From the NCBI GenBank assembly GCA_020048915.1, contig JAIFLU010000033.1, positions 62,001 to 126,000 of the forward strand: DNA of 64,000 bases, given 5' to 3'. The notes below the pieces were generated by a model that searched no databases, was not told the DNA's origin, and saw only the letters and a list, made by a program, of their open reading frames with translations. Of this stretch, positions 62,439 through 64,000 are shown one piece after another. The position numbers and the translations under genes were made by a program. Positions within the stretch are counted from its first letter, which is position 1. Every line of letters starts with the position of its first letter. This DNA comes from Bacteroidota bacterium. Its GTDB lineage: Bacteria; Bacteroidota; Bacteroidia; Bacteroidales; JAAUTT01.

Positions 62439-64000
62439 ATGAAAAAAATAATCTTTTTTAATATATTTCTTGCATTAACATTCTTGTTCTCCACAAGTTG
62501 TGATGAGGAACTTAACCTGGCCCCCAAGTCGGATATTTCAGACCCGACATACTGGAAAAATGCCAACGATTTTAAATTGGCTGCCAATTACTTTTACAGT
62601 TATCTGGTGGGGTATACTTTCGATGATAATAATTCTGATATTGCATTCGATTTATCGCCGACGCAGCTCAGTAACGGCACTGCTGTTGCTCCAGCTTCGA
62701 GCTATGTCAACTGGGATCTTCAGTATAACGTAATCCGTAACTGCAATAAACTGCTGGAAATGGGCGAAAAATATGCCAATAAAGATGAAATAAAAATTTA
62801 TGTAGGAGAAGCAAAGTTTTTCAGGGCGCTCAATTATTTCCATCTTTTCAGACAGTATGGAGGAGTGCCATTGGTCAAGACCGTGTTAGATGTAAATTCT
62901 CCCGATCTTTTTGGCGAAAGGGCAACCCGCGATGCAACCATCGACTTTATTTTACAAGATCTTGATGAAGCAATTGCTGTTCTTCCCTTGAAAGGAGCCT
63001 CTGAAAGTGGAAGAGCAACCAAAGGTGCTGCTTTGACGCTGAAAGCTCGTGCTTCATTGTTTGAAGGTACCTGGCGGAAGTTTCATAACACTGGAGATGC
63101 CAATGCAATGCTGGATAAAGCTATTGCTGCCTCAGGGGAAGTAATTGCAAGTGGAAAATATTCGCTACATCCCGATTACAGAAGGTTATTCATTATGGCT
63201 GGTGATAATTCGGCTGAAGTTATTTTTGATATTCGTCGTAAAGTGGGTGTTTGGGAACATGACTTCTCTTCCTGGGTAGGATCGGGACGCTATAATCCAA
63301 CCCGTAAACTGGCCGAAATGTATCTGAGCATTGATGGATTGCCCATATCAAAATCACCAATTTATCAGGGCGAGGCAACTTTTACTTCCGAGTATCAGAG
63401 TCGCGATGGCCGAATGGTTCAAACCATGATTACTCCGGGCATAAAAATTTTACGCCCCATGGAACCTTCCGGTAATAATGAACAATGGCCTGCCAAAGGA
63501 AATAACCGCAATGTTATGTCGGGATATATGATTTACAAATTTCTGGAAGAAAATCCTGCCGGACTCTCTTGGAGTACCGCCGATTTCGACTGGCATTATT
63601 TGCGTTATGGCGAGGTGTTGCTGATATATGCCGAAGCTATTTTCGAACGAAACGGAAACATTTCCGATACTGACCTGAATAAGTCGATAAATGAGTTAAG
63701 GAAGCGTGCAGGTTTTCCCCCTACGGCGTATCTGACAAATGATTTCGTAACAGCGAATGGTCTTGATATGCGTACCGAAATTCGTCGCGAAAGAACAGTA
63801 GAGCTTGCTTTTGAAGGTTTCCGTCGCGACGATCTGAATCGTTGGAAAACTGCCGAAACAGAACTTCCCAAAGCTGTCAGGAGTGTTAAAGTTATTGGAA
63901 CCCAATGGGAAACATACACACTCTTTGAGTTTGTAGTGAAAAATAATTTATATGATGCTGATGGTTATATTGTTCTTGAAAAAGCGGAAAACAGAACATT
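62439..64000 (+). CDS. SusD/RagB-like lipoprotein, second PUL (runs off the window)
   Basis: Starts at ATG 62439; the frame stays open to the window end, giving about 520 residues, and so it is missing from the ORF track. Lipoprotein signal with FLFSTSC. Classical SusD/RagB features: LNLAPKSDISDPTYWKNANDF near the mature start, EAKFFRALNYFHLFRQYGGVPLV (TPR helix), GAALTLKARASLFEGTW, YLRYGEVLLIYAEA and MRTEIRRERTVELAFEGFRRDDLNRWK. The typical family length is 500-600 residues, so only a few tens of residues may be missing. It binds the oligosaccharide at the cell surface for its SusC partner. Glycoside hydrolases of this second PUL would be expected beyond the window. Confidence 0.93.
   Translation, partial: MKKIIFFNIFLALTFLFSTSCDEELNLAPKSDISDPTYWKNANDFKLAANYFYSYLVGYTFDDNNSDIAFDLSPTQLSNGTAVAPASSYVNWDLQYNVIRNCNKLLEMGEKYANKDEIKIYVGEAKFFRALNYFHLFRQYGGVPLVKTVLDVNSPDLFGERATRDATIDFILQDLDEAIAVLPLKGASESGRATKGAALTLKARASLFEGTWRKFHNTGDANAMLDKAIAASGEVIASGKYSLHPDYRRLFIMAGDNSAEVIFDIRRKVGVWEHDFSSWVGSGRYNPTRKLAEMYLSIDGLPISKSPIYQGEATFTSEYQSRDGRMVQTMITPGIKILRPMEPSGNNEQWPAKGNNRNVMSGYMIYKFLEENPAGLSWSTADFDWHYLRYGEVLLIYAEAIFERNGNISDTDLNKSINELRKRAGFPPTAYLTNDFVTANGLDMRTEIRRERTVELAFEGFRRDDLNRWKTAETELPKAVRSVKVIGTQWETYTLFEFVVKNNLYDADGYIVLEKAENRT

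Noticed and set aside
1-64000. CRISPR arrays, rRNA, tRNA, prophage or complete insertion sequences
   Set aside because: I saw no regularly spaced repeats, no rRNA or tRNA-like segments, no phage structural genes and no full transposase; only palindromic elements and gene remnants.

Overview
The window looks like chromosomal DNA from a polysaccharide-degrading member of the Bacteroidota, probably a Bacteroidales/Marinilabiliales-type bacterium. The signs are two SusC/SusD pairs, each with an ECF sigma factor and a FecR-type anti-sigma factor, a hybrid two-component regulator, many exported glycoside hydrolases, AT-rich spacers and weak Shine-Dalgarno sites. Genus cannot be fixed from the sequence alone. 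Almost everything from 0.5 to 56.5 kb is on the minus strand; the last 7 kb is on the plus strand.

Layout, left to right. (1) 0-8.1 kb: a decayed GH3 beta-glucosidase tail, three exported TIM-barrel sugar isomerase/epimerase-like proteins, a GH51 arabinofuranosidase, a lipoprotein of the phosphotriesterase/lactonase family and a fourth TIM-barrel protein. (2) 8.2-15 kb: an unusual set of exported proteins built from FISUMP, LamG-like and ThuA-like domains, several sharing a long N-terminal leader. (3) 15-17.8 kb: a GH95-like protein and a scar in which two epimerase genes were fused by deletion. (4) 17.9-21.6 kb: a compact operon of a BASS-family symporter, a Tat-exported enolase-superfamily enzyme and an exported RraA-fold aldolase-like protein. 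(5) 21.7-29 kb: SusD, SusC, FecR and ECF sigma, with a strong terminator behind susD. (6) 29.2-48.4 kb: an unbroken run of GH95-like, DUF1080, GH43, GH29, two cellulase-like clan GH-A proteins, GH28, GH43, GH31-PA14, GH43, GH5_7-like and GH36-like genes. (7) 48.6-56.5 kb: a full hybrid two-component sensor, a sensor kinase without receiver, and a truncated third sensor. (8) 57-64 kb, plus strand: a second ECF sigma, FecR, SusC and SusD set running off the end.

Working model (inference): surface SusCD complexes import oligosaccharides from a branched plant wall glycan, and the GH run strips side chains (fucose, arabinose, xylose, galactose) and cuts the backbone. The GH31-PA14 enzyme, GH43s, fucosidase-like enzymes and GH-A enzymes fit xyloglucan or mannan-type hemicellulose, and GH28 and GH51 fit pectin. 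A notable extra is a set of enzymes that would normally be cytoplasmic but carry export signals: four isomerase-like TIM barrels, a DUF1080 3-keto-glycoside hydrolase-like protein, a ThuA-like domain, a lactonase-like lipoprotein, a sugar-acid dehydratase-like protein and an aldolase-like protein next to a BASS symporter. Together they suggest that oxidised or acidic sugars are processed outside the cytoplasm before uptake. This is the most interesting candidate for an undescribed system here.
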